From contig NZ_JACGZW010000009.1 of assembly GCF_014145675.1 (NCBI RefSeq), positions 310,001-374,000 of the forward strand: DNA of 64,000 nt, in the 5' to 3' direction. Source of the stretch: Amycolatopsis dendrobii (GTDB lineage: Bacteria; Actinomycetota; Actinomycetes; Mycobacteriales; Pseudonocardiaceae). Shown here in pieces: positions 7,690 through 16,197 of this stretch. The notes under the pieces are model-generated. The model saw only the letters and a program-made list of their open reading frames with translations. It did no database searches and was not told the origin of the DNA. Every line of letters starts with the position of its first letter. The stretch's first letter is position 1. A program made the translations under genes and the position numbers.

Positions 7690-8862
7690 ATGACCAGCGA
7701 AACCGTCGAAAAGCCACGGAGTTCCGCGCGCTTGCCCGTCGGCGTGTACCTGCTCGCCTTCAGCCTGTTCGCAATGGGCAGCGCGGAATTCCTTCTGGCG
7801 GGCGTGCTGCCCGCGGTGGCCGACGATCTCCAGGTTTCGCTGTCCTCCGCCGGGTTTCTCATCACCGCGTTCGCGCTCGGGGTCGTCATCGGCGGGCCGC
7901 CGTTCGCCGTGTTCAGCCTGCGCTGGCCCCGCCGCACCGCGCTGATGGTCACCCAAGGAGTGTTCGCCGCCAGCGTCGCCGCCGGGCTGCTGGGCAACTA
8001 CCCGGTCTTGCTGGTGAGCCGGGTCGTCTCGGGCGTCGCCTACGCCGGCTTCTTCGCCGTCGCGTCCGTGACCGCGATCAGCCTGGTCGCCCCGGACCGC
8101 ATCGCCCGCGCTTCCGGGGTCGTGGTCAGCGGCCTGAGCGTCGCCATGGTCGCCGGCGGACCGGCAGGCACCTTGCTCAGCCATTTCACCCAGTGGCGAG
8201 GCGGATTCTGGGCCGTGGTCGCACTGACGCTCGCCGGGACCGTCGCCTGCTCGCTCGGGATACCCGCGACGACCCGGTCGGCGGCGCGGCCGAGTGTGTC
8301 GCGGGAACTCGCCACGATCCGCAAACCCCGGCTTTGGGCCGTTTACGGCAGCACGATCCTGACCACGGCGGCGTACATGATCACGTTCAACTACCTCTCC
8401 GCCATGCTCGCCGAGATCACCGGCGTCCCCACCGGATGGATTCCCGCGGTCCTCGCGCTTTTCGGAATCGGCGCCTTCGTGGGCCTGTCCATCGGCGGCC
8501 GTATTTCCGACCGGCGACCCCACGCCGCGCTCCTGGGCGGAGCCGTCGCGATCGTGCTTCTTTCGGTTGTCCTGGTCGGCGCGATCCGCAGTTCGTGGGC
8601 GATGCTTCCTACGGTGTTCCTGCTCGGGATCGCTGCCTTCGTACTGAATCCCGCGATCTACGGCCGGGTCTTCGCCATCGCCGCCGACGCCCCGACGCTC
8701 GCCGGGGCGACCACGGTTTCGGCTTTCCAGCTGGGAATCAGCGCTACTCCCGTCCTCGCGGCGGCCGTGCTCGCCCAAGCCCTCAGCTGGGTCAGCCTCA
8801 TCGGAGCGGTCCTAGCCACGCTCGCGATCCCCCTGATCGTTCTCGACCGTTCCCTCGGCTAG
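7690..8862 (+). CDS. MFS drug exporter, Cmx/CmrA-like
   Basis: The 390-residue protein has about 12 hydrophobic segments and belongs to the DHA1 drug/H+ antiporter group. FSLFAMGSAEFLLAGVLPAVADDL in the first segment is typical of the chloramphenicol-exporter branch, and WPRRTALMVTQG follows the first loop. The ATG at 7690 is preferred to the long upstream extension, which crosses the regulator gene on the other strand. Export of chloramphenicol or a similar drug is inferred from family. The 3' end overlaps a convergent MFS gene by 51 bp. The neighbouring XRE-cupin protein is the likely regulator. Confidence 0.85.
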   Translation: MTSETVEKPRSSARLPVGVYLLAFSLFAMGSAEFLLAGVLPAVADDLQVSLSSAGFLITAFALGVVIGGPPFAVFSLRWPRRTALMVTQGVFAASVAAGLLGNYPVLLVSRVVSGVAYAGFFAVASVTAISLVAPDRIARASGVVVSGLSVAMVAGGPAGTLLSHFTQWRGGFWAVVALTLAGTVACSLGIPATTRSAARPSVSRELATIRKPRLWAVYGSTILTTAAYMITFNYLSAMLAEITGVPTGWIPAVLALFGIGAFVGLSIGGRISDRRPHAALLGGAVAIVLLSVVLVGAIRSSWAMLPTVFLLGIAAFVLNPAIYGRVFAIAADAPTLAGATTVSAFQLGISATPVLAAAVLAQALSWVSLIGAVLATLAIPLIVLDRSLG

Positions 8863-10074
8863 CGGCAGGTCTCGCATCTTGCGAAGCGGCGAAGCGATGA
8901 GAATCGCCGACGCGGCAAGGATTCCGATGCCGCATACGTACAGCGTGACCCGGGTTGTGGTGAGTTCCGCGATCAAGCCGCCGAGCAGACTGCCGAGCGG
9001 GGCAATGCCGAAAATGACCGTCTGCGACACCGAGGAGACACGGCCGAGCAATTCGTGCGGGGTGACCGCTTGCCGGAAGCTGGTTTCGAACACGCCAAGC
9101 ACAATGATCCCGAAACTTGACCCGAAGCCGCCCGCGACCCACCAGGCGAGCCCCCAGCCTTGTGTCGCGAAAGCGTTGAGCAGGAACGAAACGCTGTACA
9201 CGGCGGCACCGAAGTACAACGCCCGGGCAGCACCGAAACGAGTGCCGAGCCGTTGCGCGACTCCACTCGCGAGCAAGGCGCCGAACAGCGAGATCGTGCC
9301 GAGCAAACCGATCATGAACGGTGCGACGTGCAGATCGCGGACCATGAACACCATCGACACCGCCATGAACATCGACTGGAACAGGCTCGACGCGGCACCG
9401 TGCAGGGCGATCGCCCGCAGGAGCGGATTGTGCGTAACAGTCCGCAGTCCCTCGCCGATCTCGCGGCGAAGGTTCCGCTCCGCGGGCTCAGGCCGCACAT
9501 CCGGCGTGCGAATCCGGCGCAGCCAGGCGGCCGACCACAGGTAAGTCAACGCGTCGACAGCCATCGCGCCCGCGCCGCCGATGAACTGCACGATCATCCC
9601 GCCGAGCCCCGGCCCGGCGATCGCGGCGACGGACAGGTTGGTCTGCAACCGGGCGTTCGCGTCGGGCAGTTCGCCGCGTTCGACGAGGTTCGGCAGGTAG
9701 GTCTGGTGCGCGACGTTGAAGAAGACGGTGAACACCCCGGCCAGCAGCACGACGACGTACAGATGGCCCAGCGTCAGCGATCCGAACACCGCGGCGAGCG
9801 GCACCGAGCCGATGAGCAGCGCGCGGCCGAGGTCGGCGGTGATCAGCACCGGCCGGTTGCGCATCCGGTCGCACCACGCGCCCACCTGCAGTCCGAGCAG
9901 CAAATACGGGAGCGTGCTCAGCGTCCGCAGCAGCGAAACCTCGGCCACGGACGCGGCGAGCGTCGTGGTCGCCAGCAGCGGGATCACCAGGAAGTCGATG
10001 CGATTGCCGACCTGGCTGAGGCCGTCGGCGAGCCAAAGCCGCCGGAAGTCCGGCGAGCGAAGAATCCCCCTCAT
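8812..10074 (-). CDS. MFS transporter, EntS-like
   Basis: A 420-residue membrane protein if the ATG at 10074 (MRGILRSPDFRRLW) is used; the frame is open to 10119, but the added residues do not resemble a transporter start. Twelve hydrophobic segments are visible, with the loop WCDRMRNRPVLITADLGRA after segment 2, a signature of the MFS group containing enterobactin exporter EntS and macrolide exporters. The substrate is unknown. Its last 51 bp lie antisense to the end of the Cmx-like gene. Upstream the DNA is AT-rich (TTATATAA near 10085), a likely promoter region. Confidence 0.82.
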   Translation of the reverse strand: MRGILRSPDFRRLWLADGLSQVGNRIDFLVIPLLATTTLAASVAEVSLLRTLSTLPYLLLGLQVGAWCDRMRNRPVLITADLGRALLIGSVPLAAVFGSLTLGHLYVVVLLAGVFTVFFNVAHQTYLPNLVERGELPDANARLQTNLSVAAIAGPGLGGMIVQFIGGAGAMAVDALTYLWSAAWLRRIRTPDVRPEPAERNLRREIGEGLRTVTHNPLLRAIALHGAASSLFQSMFMAVSMVFMVRDLHVAPFMIGLLGTISLFGALLASGVAQRLGTRFGAARALYFGAAVYSVSFLLNAFATQGWGLAWWVAGGFGSSFGIIVLGVFETSFRQAVTPHELLGRVSSVSQTVIFGIAPLGSLLGGLIAELTTTRVTLYVCGIGILAASAILIASPLRKMRDLPLAEGTVENDQGDRERG

Positions 10075-10192
10075 AGGGTTAGTGTTATATAAGTTGAGTC
10101 GGTAGATATCAAGTTGCACAGTGCGTAACGACGCCTATGATCAACGCGACGAACCCTCGTAGCCGAGTGACCGTGCGGCGAGGAGGTGCCGG

Positions 10193-10534
10193 ATGTCGGA
10201 CACCGCTCCCACCTGGGGTTATGTCGTCGTGACCGGTCTCGCCGGGCTGGCGGGCGGGCTGCTGGTCGCCGCGCTGCTGGTCGCCGGTCGCACTCCGCGT
10301 CCGGCCGGAGAGTCTTCGCCGCCCACCCCGCCGCCTGTGCAGCAGGTGACGGTAACGGTGACCGGCCTCCCTCTGCCGCCGATCACCGTGACCCATCGCC
10401 CGCCCGCACCTCCGGCCCCGCCGCCGCGCACGACCACGGCCACGGTGTCGGTCACCCCGACTCAGTCGAGCCCGTCGGCACCCCCGCCGACCACACTGGG
10501 CCCGACCAGCGGATTCATCCGCGACGAACGCTGA
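10193..10534 (+). CDS. Small membrane-anchored proline-rich protein
   Basis: The 113-residue protein has one hydrophobic helix near the N-terminus (about residues 9-32, VVVTGLAGLAGGLLVAALLV). The rest is a low-complexity Pro/Thr/Val tail with repeated VTVT and PPAPP motifs. A GAGGAGG site lies 9 bp before the ATG. No known family is recognised; the tail is probably outside the membrane. It stops 2 bp before the 3' end of the convergent ABC permease gene. Confidence 0.6.
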   Translation: MSDTAPTWGYVVVTGLAGLAGGLLVAALLVAGRTPRPAGESSPPTPPPVQQVTVTVTGLPLPPITVTHRPPAPPAPPPRTTTATVSVTPTQSSPSAPPPTTLGPTSGFIRDER

Positions 10535-10536
10535 CG

Positions 10537-12132
10537 TCAGCCGACGTCGCGCCGCCGCCAGCCGGTCAGGCCCACCGCCAGCACGACTGCCGAAACCGCC
10601 AGCAACACCACCAGCGGCACCGCGGTGAACACCGCGCCGGGCACCTTCGGCGGATGCTGGAACGGCGAGACGTCCAGTAGCACCTGCGGTGCGTTGACGA
10701 CCGGCCCGAACATGCTGATCAGCAACGCCAGCGCCGCCACGCCCCAGGCGGCGGTCGCCAGTTTCGGCAGCAGGCCGAAGATCAGCGCGGCCACCGCGAC
10801 GATCACCCACGCCGCGGGCACCTGCACCGCGACGGCCGCGACCATGTTCCCGACCGAGCGGCCGACGTCTCCGCTGCGCAGCCCGTTCGACAGCCCGAGC
10901 AGCACGCCTCCGACGAGCACGAGCAACGCGCTGCCGAGGAACGCGAACACGAGGTGGCTCGCGGCCCAGCGCAGCCGTCCGACCCGCGTGGCCAGCAGCG
11001 GTTCGAGCCGGATCGAGGTTTCCTCCGTGCGCATTCGCAGCGCCGCCTGCACGCCGTAGAGCGAGGCGAGCATCGCGAACAGGCTGACCATCGTGGCGAG
11101 GAAGGCGTCGACCAGTCCGTGCGAACCGCCGAGCCGCTCGAAGATCTGCCTGCTCTGCTCGGTGCCGCCGACCAGGCCGGAAATGCCCTGCGCGATCGTC
11201 CCGAACAACGCGCCGCCGACCGCGAGTCCGATGAGCCAGCCGAACAACGGACCCCGCTGCAGCCGCCAGGCCAGCGAAAACGGCGATCGCAGCGACGGCG
11301 CGGCTTCGCTGGGTCCCAGTCGCGGCGGAAGCAGGCCGACGCCGACGTCGCGACGCGGCAGCAGCGCGTAGGCCACGACAAACAGCACGAGCGTGGTCGC
11401 GACGGGCAAAATCAGGACCCACCAACGTTCTTCGGCGAACGGCCGGATCTGCTGCGCCCAGCCGAGCGGCGACAGCCACGACAGCCAATGCGCGTCGGTG
11501 GTCGAATCACCCGCGCCACGCAACAGAAACGCGACGCCGAGCACGGCCGTGCCGATGCCGTTCGCAGTCCGTGAGTACTCGCCGAGCTGCGCGGCGACCG
11601 CGGCGACGCCGGTGAAAACCAGCCCGGCGAGCGCGGTGCTCGCGCCGAGCGCGACGGAACCCGCCGCGGGAACCTTCGCCGCCAGCGTGATCGCTTGCAG
11701 CACCCCGATCAGCACGCTCGCTCCGCCGGTCACCGCGAGCGCGGCGGTGAGCGGTGCGTATCGACCGACCACAGTGGACGCCAGCAGTTCGGCGCGGCCG
11801 GTGTCCTCCTCCGCGCGGGTGTGCCGGGTGAGCGTGAAGACGGCCATCAGGCCGGTCAGCAGCGCCAGGAACCCGCCCATTCGCCAGGCGATGAACCCGC
11901 CCGCCGTGCCGAGGTTGAACGCCGGGCCGTAGAGCAGCGCGAACGACGGGTTCGCGGCGGCCGACGCGACGAGCCCGGCCCGGCTCGCGGCGGTCGGATA
12001 GAACTGGTCGTAACTGCTGATCGTGGCTACCGGGATGAGGCTGAGCAGGACGATCCAGATCGGCAGGATGATCCGGTCGCGGCGCAGCGCCAGCCGGATC
12101 AGCGGCCCGGTGCCGTTGAGCGCGCCGCTCAT
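10537..12132 (-). CDS. ABC-2 type exporter permease, double-length
   Basis: The 531-residue protein is a fused pair of ABC-2 permease halves with about 12 hydrophobic segments. Each half begins with an amphipathic helix (LIRLALRRDRIILP near residue 10 and FSLAWRLQRGPLFGWLIG near residue 290). This layout is known from exporters of polyethers and other antibiotics in actinobacteria (TnrB3-like). Its ATG overlaps the ATPase stop by 4 bp (ATGA), so the two are translationally coupled. A MarR-like gene divergent from the ATPase is the likely regulator. Confidence 0.87.
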   Translation of the reverse strand: MSGALNGTGPLIRLALRRDRIILPIWIVLLSLIPVATISSYDQFYPTAASRAGLVASAAANPSFALLYGPAFNLGTAGGFIAWRMGGFLALLTGLMAVFTLTRHTRAEEDTGRAELLASTVVGRYAPLTAALAVTGGASVLIGVLQAITLAAKVPAAGSVALGASTALAGLVFTGVAAVAAQLGEYSRTANGIGTAVLGVAFLLRGAGDSTTDAHWLSWLSPLGWAQQIRPFAEERWWVLILPVATTLVLFVVAYALLPRRDVGVGLLPPRLGPSEAAPSLRSPFSLAWRLQRGPLFGWLIGLAVGGALFGTIAQGISGLVGGTEQSRQIFERLGGSHGLVDAFLATMVSLFAMLASLYGVQAALRMRTEETSIRLEPLLATRVGRLRWAASHLVFAFLGSALLVLVGGVLLGLSNGLRSGDVGRSVGNMVAAVAVQVPAAWVIVAVAALIFGLLPKLATAAWGVAALALLISMFGPVVNAPQVLLDVSPFQHPPKVPGAVFTAVPLVVLLAVSAVVLAVGLTGWRRRDVG

Positions 12133-13028
12133 TTCCCGGCCTCGAGTTCGTCGGCGTAGTGGCGCAGGAAGAGTTCCTCGAGCGTCGGCGGCCTGCTCTC
12201 CAGGCTGCGCACGCCGATCTGGGTCAGCTGGCGCAGTGCGTCCTCGAGCGAGCGCGTTTCCACGTCGAAGCGGACGCGGTTGCCGTCCATCTTGAGGTCG
12301 TGGACGTCGGGGAGTTTGGCGAGGCCGTTCGGCGGTCCGGCCAGCTCCGCGGTGATCGACGTGCGGGTCAGATGGCGCAGTTCGGCGAGCGTGCCCGACT
12401 CGACCGCGCGGCCGTTCCGGATGATGCTCACCTTGTCGCACAAGGCTTCCACCTCGGCGAGGATGTGGCTGGACAGCAGCACGGTGCGGCCCTGCGCGCG
12501 TTCTTCCTGGATGACCTCCTGGAAGGTGGCCTCCATCAACGGGTCGAGGCCCGAGGTCGGCTCGTCGAGCAGCAGCAGGTCCACAGTGGACGCGAGTGCG
12601 GCGACGATGGCGACCTTCTGCCGGTTGCCCTTCGAGTACGTGCGGCCCTTCTTGCGCGGGTCGAGGTCGAAGCGCTCGACGAGTTCCTCGCGGCGCTTCT
12701 GGTCGAGCCCGCCGCGCAGCCTGCCGAGAAGGTCGATGACCTCGCCGCCGGACAGGTTGGGCCAGAGGTTGACGTCGCCGGGCACGTAGGCGAGCCGCTG
12801 GTGCAGGCTCGCCGCGTCGCGCCACGGATCGCCGCCGAGCAGCCGGACTTCGCCGGCGTCGGCGCGCAGCAGTCCGAGCAGGACCCGGATCGTGGTGGAC
12901 TTCCCGGCGCCGTTCGGGCCGAGGAATCCGTGTACTTCCCCCGCGGGAACCTGAAGATCAAGGCCGTCGAGGGCCTTCACCCGGCCGAATGCTTTGTGCA
13001 GGCCGGAGATCGCGATGGCGTTTCCCAT
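12129..13028 (-). CDS. ABC exporter ATP-binding protein
   Basis: A 299-residue ABC ATPase. Walker A GPNGAGKST is near residue 38, the signature loop appears as YSKGNRQK, Walker B LLLLDEPTSGLDP near 151, and the switch His in LLSSHILAEVE. The signature SKGNRQ instead of LSGGQ is usual in this exporter subgroup. A C-terminal extension of about 80 residues follows. It would drive the coupled 12-segment permease to export a hydrophobic compound. The start is the ATG at 13028, directly next to an AT-rich operator-like region shared with the divergent regulator. Confidence 0.92.
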   Translation of the reverse strand: MGNAIAISGLHKAFGRVKALDGLDLQVPAGEVHGFLGPNGAGKSTTIRVLLGLLRADAGEVRLLGGDPWRDAASLHQRLAYVPGDVNLWPNLSGGEVIDLLGRLRGGLDQKRREELVERFDLDPRKKGRTYSKGNRQKVAIVAALASTVDLLLLDEPTSGLDPLMEATFQEVIQEERAQGRTVLLSSHILAEVEALCDKVSIIRNGRAVESGTLAELRHLTRTSITAELAGPPNGLAKLPDVHDLKMDGNRVRFDVETRSLEDALRQLTQIGVRSLESRPPTLEELFLRHYADELEAGK

Positions 13029-13040
13029 AGTTCGGAAGCT

Positions 13041-13075
13041 ACACTCTTTTCATGAAGTTGTGAAGTTAAGAAAAC
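13041..13075. promoter_or_regulatory. AT-rich divergent promoter/operator region
   Basis: Between the ABC exporter and the MarR-like gene lies the only AT-rich island nearby. It holds the palindrome TTCATGAA (13049-13056) and two copies of GAAGTT 8 bp apart. It is a plausible binding site for the divergent regulator. Confidence 0.4.
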
Positions 13076-13122
13076 GTCTGGACCGAGTGATCTTCCAGGC
13101 GCGCGTGGGAGAGGATGGACGG

Positions 13123-13608
13123 ATGACGACGCCTGAGACGAAGAGAGACGAGGACGCCGTCCGCCGATACGTGGAGAGCCTGGGCCTGGTGATGGCTCAA
13201 ATCGGCATGCAGCGCATGTCAGCGCGGGTGTTCGCGGCGCTGATGACGACCGACTCGGGGCAGCTCACGGCTGCCGAACTGGCGGAGCAGCTGTCGGTGA
13301 GCCCGGCCGCGATCTCCGGCGCGGTGCGGTATCTCGACCAGGTCGGCCTGGTGCGGAAAGTTCGCGAACCCGGCGAACGCCGCGACCACTACCAGCTCTA
13401 CGACGACCTCTGGTACGCGACTTTCCTCAAGCGCGACCGTTTCCTGATCATGTGGCGCGACGCGGCCACCGAGGGCATCGACGCGCTCGGCCCGGACACT
13501 CCCGCCGGGAAACGGCTCGCCGAGATGCGGGACTTCCTGGCATTCATGCTGGTCGAGGTCAACAACCTGTACGACCGGTGGCACGAACTGCGGAAAAACC
13601 GCGACTAG
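13123..13608 (+). CDS. MarR/GbsR-like regulator of the ABC exporter
   Basis: The 161-residue winged-helix protein has the recognition helix region LTAAELAEQLSVSPAAISGAVRYLDQVGLVRKV (about residues 48-80) and the wing EPGERRDHYQL. Long helices at both ends would form the dimer interface. The ATG at 13123 follows GAGGATGGAC; the frame is open far upstream but would overlap the exporter promoter. This gene arrangement, a MarR-like regulator divergent from an ABC-2 exporter pair, is common for self-regulated drug efflux. The 3' end overlaps the convergent TetR gene by 4 bp. Confidence 0.83.
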   Translation: MTTPETKRDEDAVRRYVESLGLVMAQIGMQRMSARVFAALMTTDSGQLTAAELAEQLSVSPAAISGAVRYLDQVGLVRKVREPGERRDHYQLYDDLWYATFLKRDRFLIMWRDAATEGIDALGPDTPAGKRLAEMRDFLAFMLVEVNNLYDRWHELRKNRD

Positions 13609-14168
13609 CCGAGTTTTTCCAGCGTCTCGACGAGCTGTTGAGCAAGGCCTGGCCGGGGCGGGCGTTCCTCGAAAGACGCGAGGAACGCCTCCTGGAAACA
13701 CGCGCCGAGCAGCAGCCGGGCCGCGGCTTCGACGTCGAGATCGGCGCGCAGCCTGCCCAGCTTGACCTCCGCGGCCAGATAACCGGCGACGTGCTGGATC
13801 GGCAGGTCGGGGCCGTTTTCGAGGGTGTCCCGGTGGGTGCGGAGCAGCTCGCGCGAGGAGAAGATCGAGACGGAGATCGGGAAGCTCGCGCAGTAGAAGG
13901 CCAGCGCCGTGGTGGCCAGCTCGGCGAGATTGTCGCCGAGTCCGGCCTTCTCCGGGTGTTCGGTGAGCCTCGCCGCCGTGGCGGCAAGGTCGGGCAGCTC
14001 CTCTTTCAGCACCGCGAGGAAGAGCGCGGTCTTGTCGCGAAAGTGCTTGTACAGCAAGGCTTCCGAGTACCCCGAGGCTTGCGCGATCGCCTTGGTCGTG
14101 GCGTGCGCGTACCCCTGCTCCCGCATGACCGCCGCCGCCGCGGCGACGATCTCCTCGCGGCTTCCCAT
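13605..14168 (-). CDS. TetR-family regulator
   Basis: The 187-residue repressor has the helix-turn-helix TTKAIAQASGYSEALLYKHFRDKTALF (about residues 24-50) and an AefR-like C-terminal domain. The ATG at 14168 (MGSREEIV) with GGGAG upstream is preferred to the ATG at 14210, because the latter lies inside the large palindromic operator. It is divergent from the NAD(P)-dependent oxidoreductase gene and almost certainly controls it and itself through the 42-bp palindrome between them. Confidence 0.87.
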   Translation of the reverse strand: MGSREEIVAAAAAVMREQGYAHATTKAIAQASGYSEALLYKHFRDKTALFLAVLKEELPDLAATAARLTEHPEKAGLGDNLAELATTALAFYCASFPISVSIFSSRELLRTHRDTLENGPDLPIQHVAGYLAAEVKLGRLRADLDVEAAARLLLGACFQEAFLASFEERPPRPGLAQQLVETLEKLG

Positions 14169-14197
14169 GCTGTGCTCCCTGAGGGTCTTCTCAGTGT

Positions 14198-14239
14198 GGT
14201 GAGTGTTCACTTACCCTAGCTGGTAAGTGAACACTCACC
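14198..14239. promoter_or_regulatory. 42-bp perfect inverted repeat operator
   Basis: GGTGAGTGTTCACTTACC (14198-14215) is repeated exactly in inverted orientation at 14222-14239, separated by CTAGCT. Each arm also contains the smaller palindrome GTGA-N4-TCAC, so two TetR dimers could bind side by side. It sits between the divergent TetR and oxidoreductase genes. Confidence 0.8.
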
Positions 14240-14258
14240 CCCTCTTTGGAGGCCTCTC

Positions 14259-14888
14259 ATGAAGATCACCGTCCTGGGTGCGAGCGGCCGGATCGGCGGC
14301 CTGGCGGTGCGTGACGCGCTGGCCCGCGGATGGCATGTCACCGCCGTGGTCCGCGACCCCGCGCGATTGACCGTCCCCGCGCACCCCCGATTGGACGTTG
14401 CGGTTCACTCCCTGACCGACCCCGGCCTGGCCGACGCGGTGACCGGCCGTGACGCGGTCGTACTGGCCCTCGGCCCCGCGGACCTCAAGCCGACGACGGT
14501 CAACTCCGACGGCACCCGCTCCGTGGTCTCCGCCCTGCATGGCTCCCAGACGCGCTTCGTGGTGGTGAGCGCATCCGGCCTGCCCGCGAAGGGGGACAGC
14601 CTGTTCTCGAAGCTGGTGCTGAAGCCGTTGCTGGGCGTGGTGTTGCGCAACGGATACGCCGACCTGCAGCGGATGGAGTCGATCCTGCACGAGGCCCCGG
14701 ACGTGCGGTGGACGATCGTGCGCCCGACGAGGCTGACGGACAAACCCGCACGGGACCACGTGCGCAGCGAGGTGGGCCGGGATGTGCGGCGGAGGTTCCA
14801 GATCCCGCGGGCGAACGTGGCGCGGTTCTTGCTGGACGCGGCCGAGGACGATGCGCTGATCGGGAAGACGGTGTCGATCGCACAGTGA
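14259..14888 (+). CDS. NAD(P)-binding atypical SDR oxidoreductase
   Basis: The 209-residue protein begins KITVLGASGRIGGLAVRDAL, the GxxGxxG Rossmann motif of atypical short-chain dehydrogenases (BVR-B/NmrA-like group). The segment VVVSASGLPAKGD and DVRWTIVRPTRLTD fit the catalytic-site and substrate regions of this group. It may reduce quinones or flavins; the substrate is unknown. A CTTTGGAGGCC site precedes the ATG. Repressible control by the divergent TetR through the 42-bp palindrome is very likely. Confidence 0.83.
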   Translation: MKITVLGASGRIGGLAVRDALARGWHVTAVVRDPARLTVPAHPRLDVAVHSLTDPGLADAVTGRDAVVLALGPADLKPTTVNSDGTRSVVSALHGSQTRFVVVSASGLPAKGDSLFSKLVLKPLLGVVLRNGYADLQRMESILHEAPDVRWTIVRPTRLTDKPARDHVRSEVGRDVRRRFQIPRANVARFLLDAAEDDALIGKTVSIAQ

Positions 14889-15347
14889 GCGGGCTGTCTG
14901 CGGTTGCAGACGGCCGTGGCTGGGTTGCCGCTGGTGCGGACGTGCGGCGGTGCTTGCGGACCTTGCCGCGTGCGGTGGGGTTGGCCGCGGGCTTTGCCGC
15001 CCGTGGCGTGATTGCTCGCGGGCTGCCGCCCGCGGCGGGACCGCCTGCGGACCCTGCCACCTAGCCGTGGACTCTGCCGCCTGCGGCGGGATTGCCTGAG
15101 AATGCGAACTCATCGGCGAATCGCACAACCCGTCCTCGCCGAGGCCGATCGCGACGCCGGGCGGTTGGGCTGGGACTGCCCGCAGCCCCGGCCGCCCATG
15201 ACTAGTGGTTCTGTCGGCAGTTGCAGACACGCTGCTGGCAGCGGTCTTCCCTCAACTATCCCCAAGGTTGTCCACAACTCACATTCCCTGTGGACAACTC
15301 CCCTCGATGCCCCGGATCTGTCGTAGCCCCTCGTTACTGTCGGAGGC
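14889..15347. other. Intergenic stretch with GC-rich hairpins
   Basis: I find no gene here. The first half (about 14900-15100) is a run of degenerate GC-rich units of the type TGCCGCC-TGCGGCGGG that fold into short hairpins, for example CGCGGGC-TGCC-GCCCGCG. The second half holds DnaA-box-like sequences and then the start region of the SGNH hydrolase gene (GTCGGAGGC before its ATG). Confidence 0.6.
15256..15297. promoter_or_regulatory. DnaA-box-like cluster
   Basis: TTGTCCACA at 15268-15276, the preferred DnaA box of high-GC actinobacteria, faces an inverted copy TGTGGACAA at 15289-15297 across a 12-bp spacer. A poorer match, CTATCCCCA, lies at 15256-15264. The pair could equally form a hairpin. 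No dnaA, dnaN or other origin genes are near, so this is not a chromosomal origin by context. Confidence 0.45.
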
Positions 15348-16097
15348 ATGGCAGTTCTTCGGCTGTTCCTCCTCTTCCTCATGGCACCCGTGCTCGTCGC
15401 GCAGGCAGTCCGGGTGCGTCGGACGACTCCGCGGCTTCCCGGGGCCACGGGGCCGATCGAGGGCACTCTCGGCACCGGGCGACCGCTGCGGCTCACCGTC
15501 ATCGGCGAGTCGACGGTGGACGGCGTCGGCGCACTCACCCACATGGACGCGCTCACCGGGCAGCTCGCGCTGGGGCTCGCCCGCGCGTACCCGGACCGGG
15601 AAGTGCAGTGGCACGCGCTGGGCATCACCGGCGCGTCGGCGCGGGTGGTCCTCGACGAGTTGGTTCCGCGAGTCCGGGAGGCGGACGTCGTGGTCGTCGT
15701 CCTCGGCGTGAACGACACCCTGGAACTGCACTCTGCCGCGCGGTACCGGCGGGACCTGCTGGCGATCGTCGTCGAGGTGCGGCGAAGGGCCGGCGACGTC
15801 CCGGTCGTTCTCGCGGGCGTGCCTCCGCTGGCGAGTTTCCCGTCCTTGCCCCGGCCGCTCCGGGACTTGCTTGGCGCGCGATCGGTCGCGCTCGACCAGG
15901 CGGCGCGAGGGCTGACCCGGCTTCCCGGGGTCACGCACATCCCGTTGGCTCCGGGATTGCTCCGTCCGGGAATGTTCGCTGCTGACCGTTTTCACCCTGG
16001 CCCCATCGGTTACCGCGCCTGGGCCGCCGCGCTCTCGGAGGGGTTACCGATCGTCACTGACGGTTGGCATCCGGGGGAGGTCGCGCGGCCATCCTGA
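15348..16097 (+). CDS. SGNH/GDSL hydrolase with N-terminal membrane anchor
   Basis: The 249-residue protein starts with a hydrophobic helix (about residues 3-20) that could be a signal anchor. Block I is VIGESTVDGVG (nucleophile Ser), block III is VVVLGVNDTLE, and block V is ADRFHPGPIGYRAWA, with Asp and His of the catalytic triad. This is a complete SGNH esterase. The active site is probably outside the membrane. The substrate is unknown; cell-envelope esters or lipids are the usual guess. The gene stands alone, followed by a small ORF and a repeat region. Confidence 0.85.
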   Translation: MAVLRLFLLFLMAPVLVAQAVRVRRTTPRLPGATGPIEGTLGTGRPLRLTVIGESTVDGVGALTHMDALTGQLALGLARAYPDREVQWHALGITGASARVVLDELVPRVREADVVVVVLGVNDTLELHSAARYRRDLLAIVVEVRRRAGDVPVVLAGVPPLASFPSLPRPLRDLLGARSVALDQAARGLTRLPGVTHIPLAPGLLRPGMFAADRFHPGPIGYRAWAAALSEGLPIVTDGWHPGEVARPS

Positions 16098-16197
16098 CCG
16101 GCAGGTTCACAAAATCCCCAAAATCTTTGGCGCTCCGTGTATCTAGGCGCACCCTGGATGCGTCCTATGGGGCGAACCAAGGAAAAGGGAGGGCCAC

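Noticed and set aside
15256..15297. Chromosomal replication origin
   Set aside because: Only two good DnaA boxes and no dnaA, dnaN, rpmH or parAB genes nearby.
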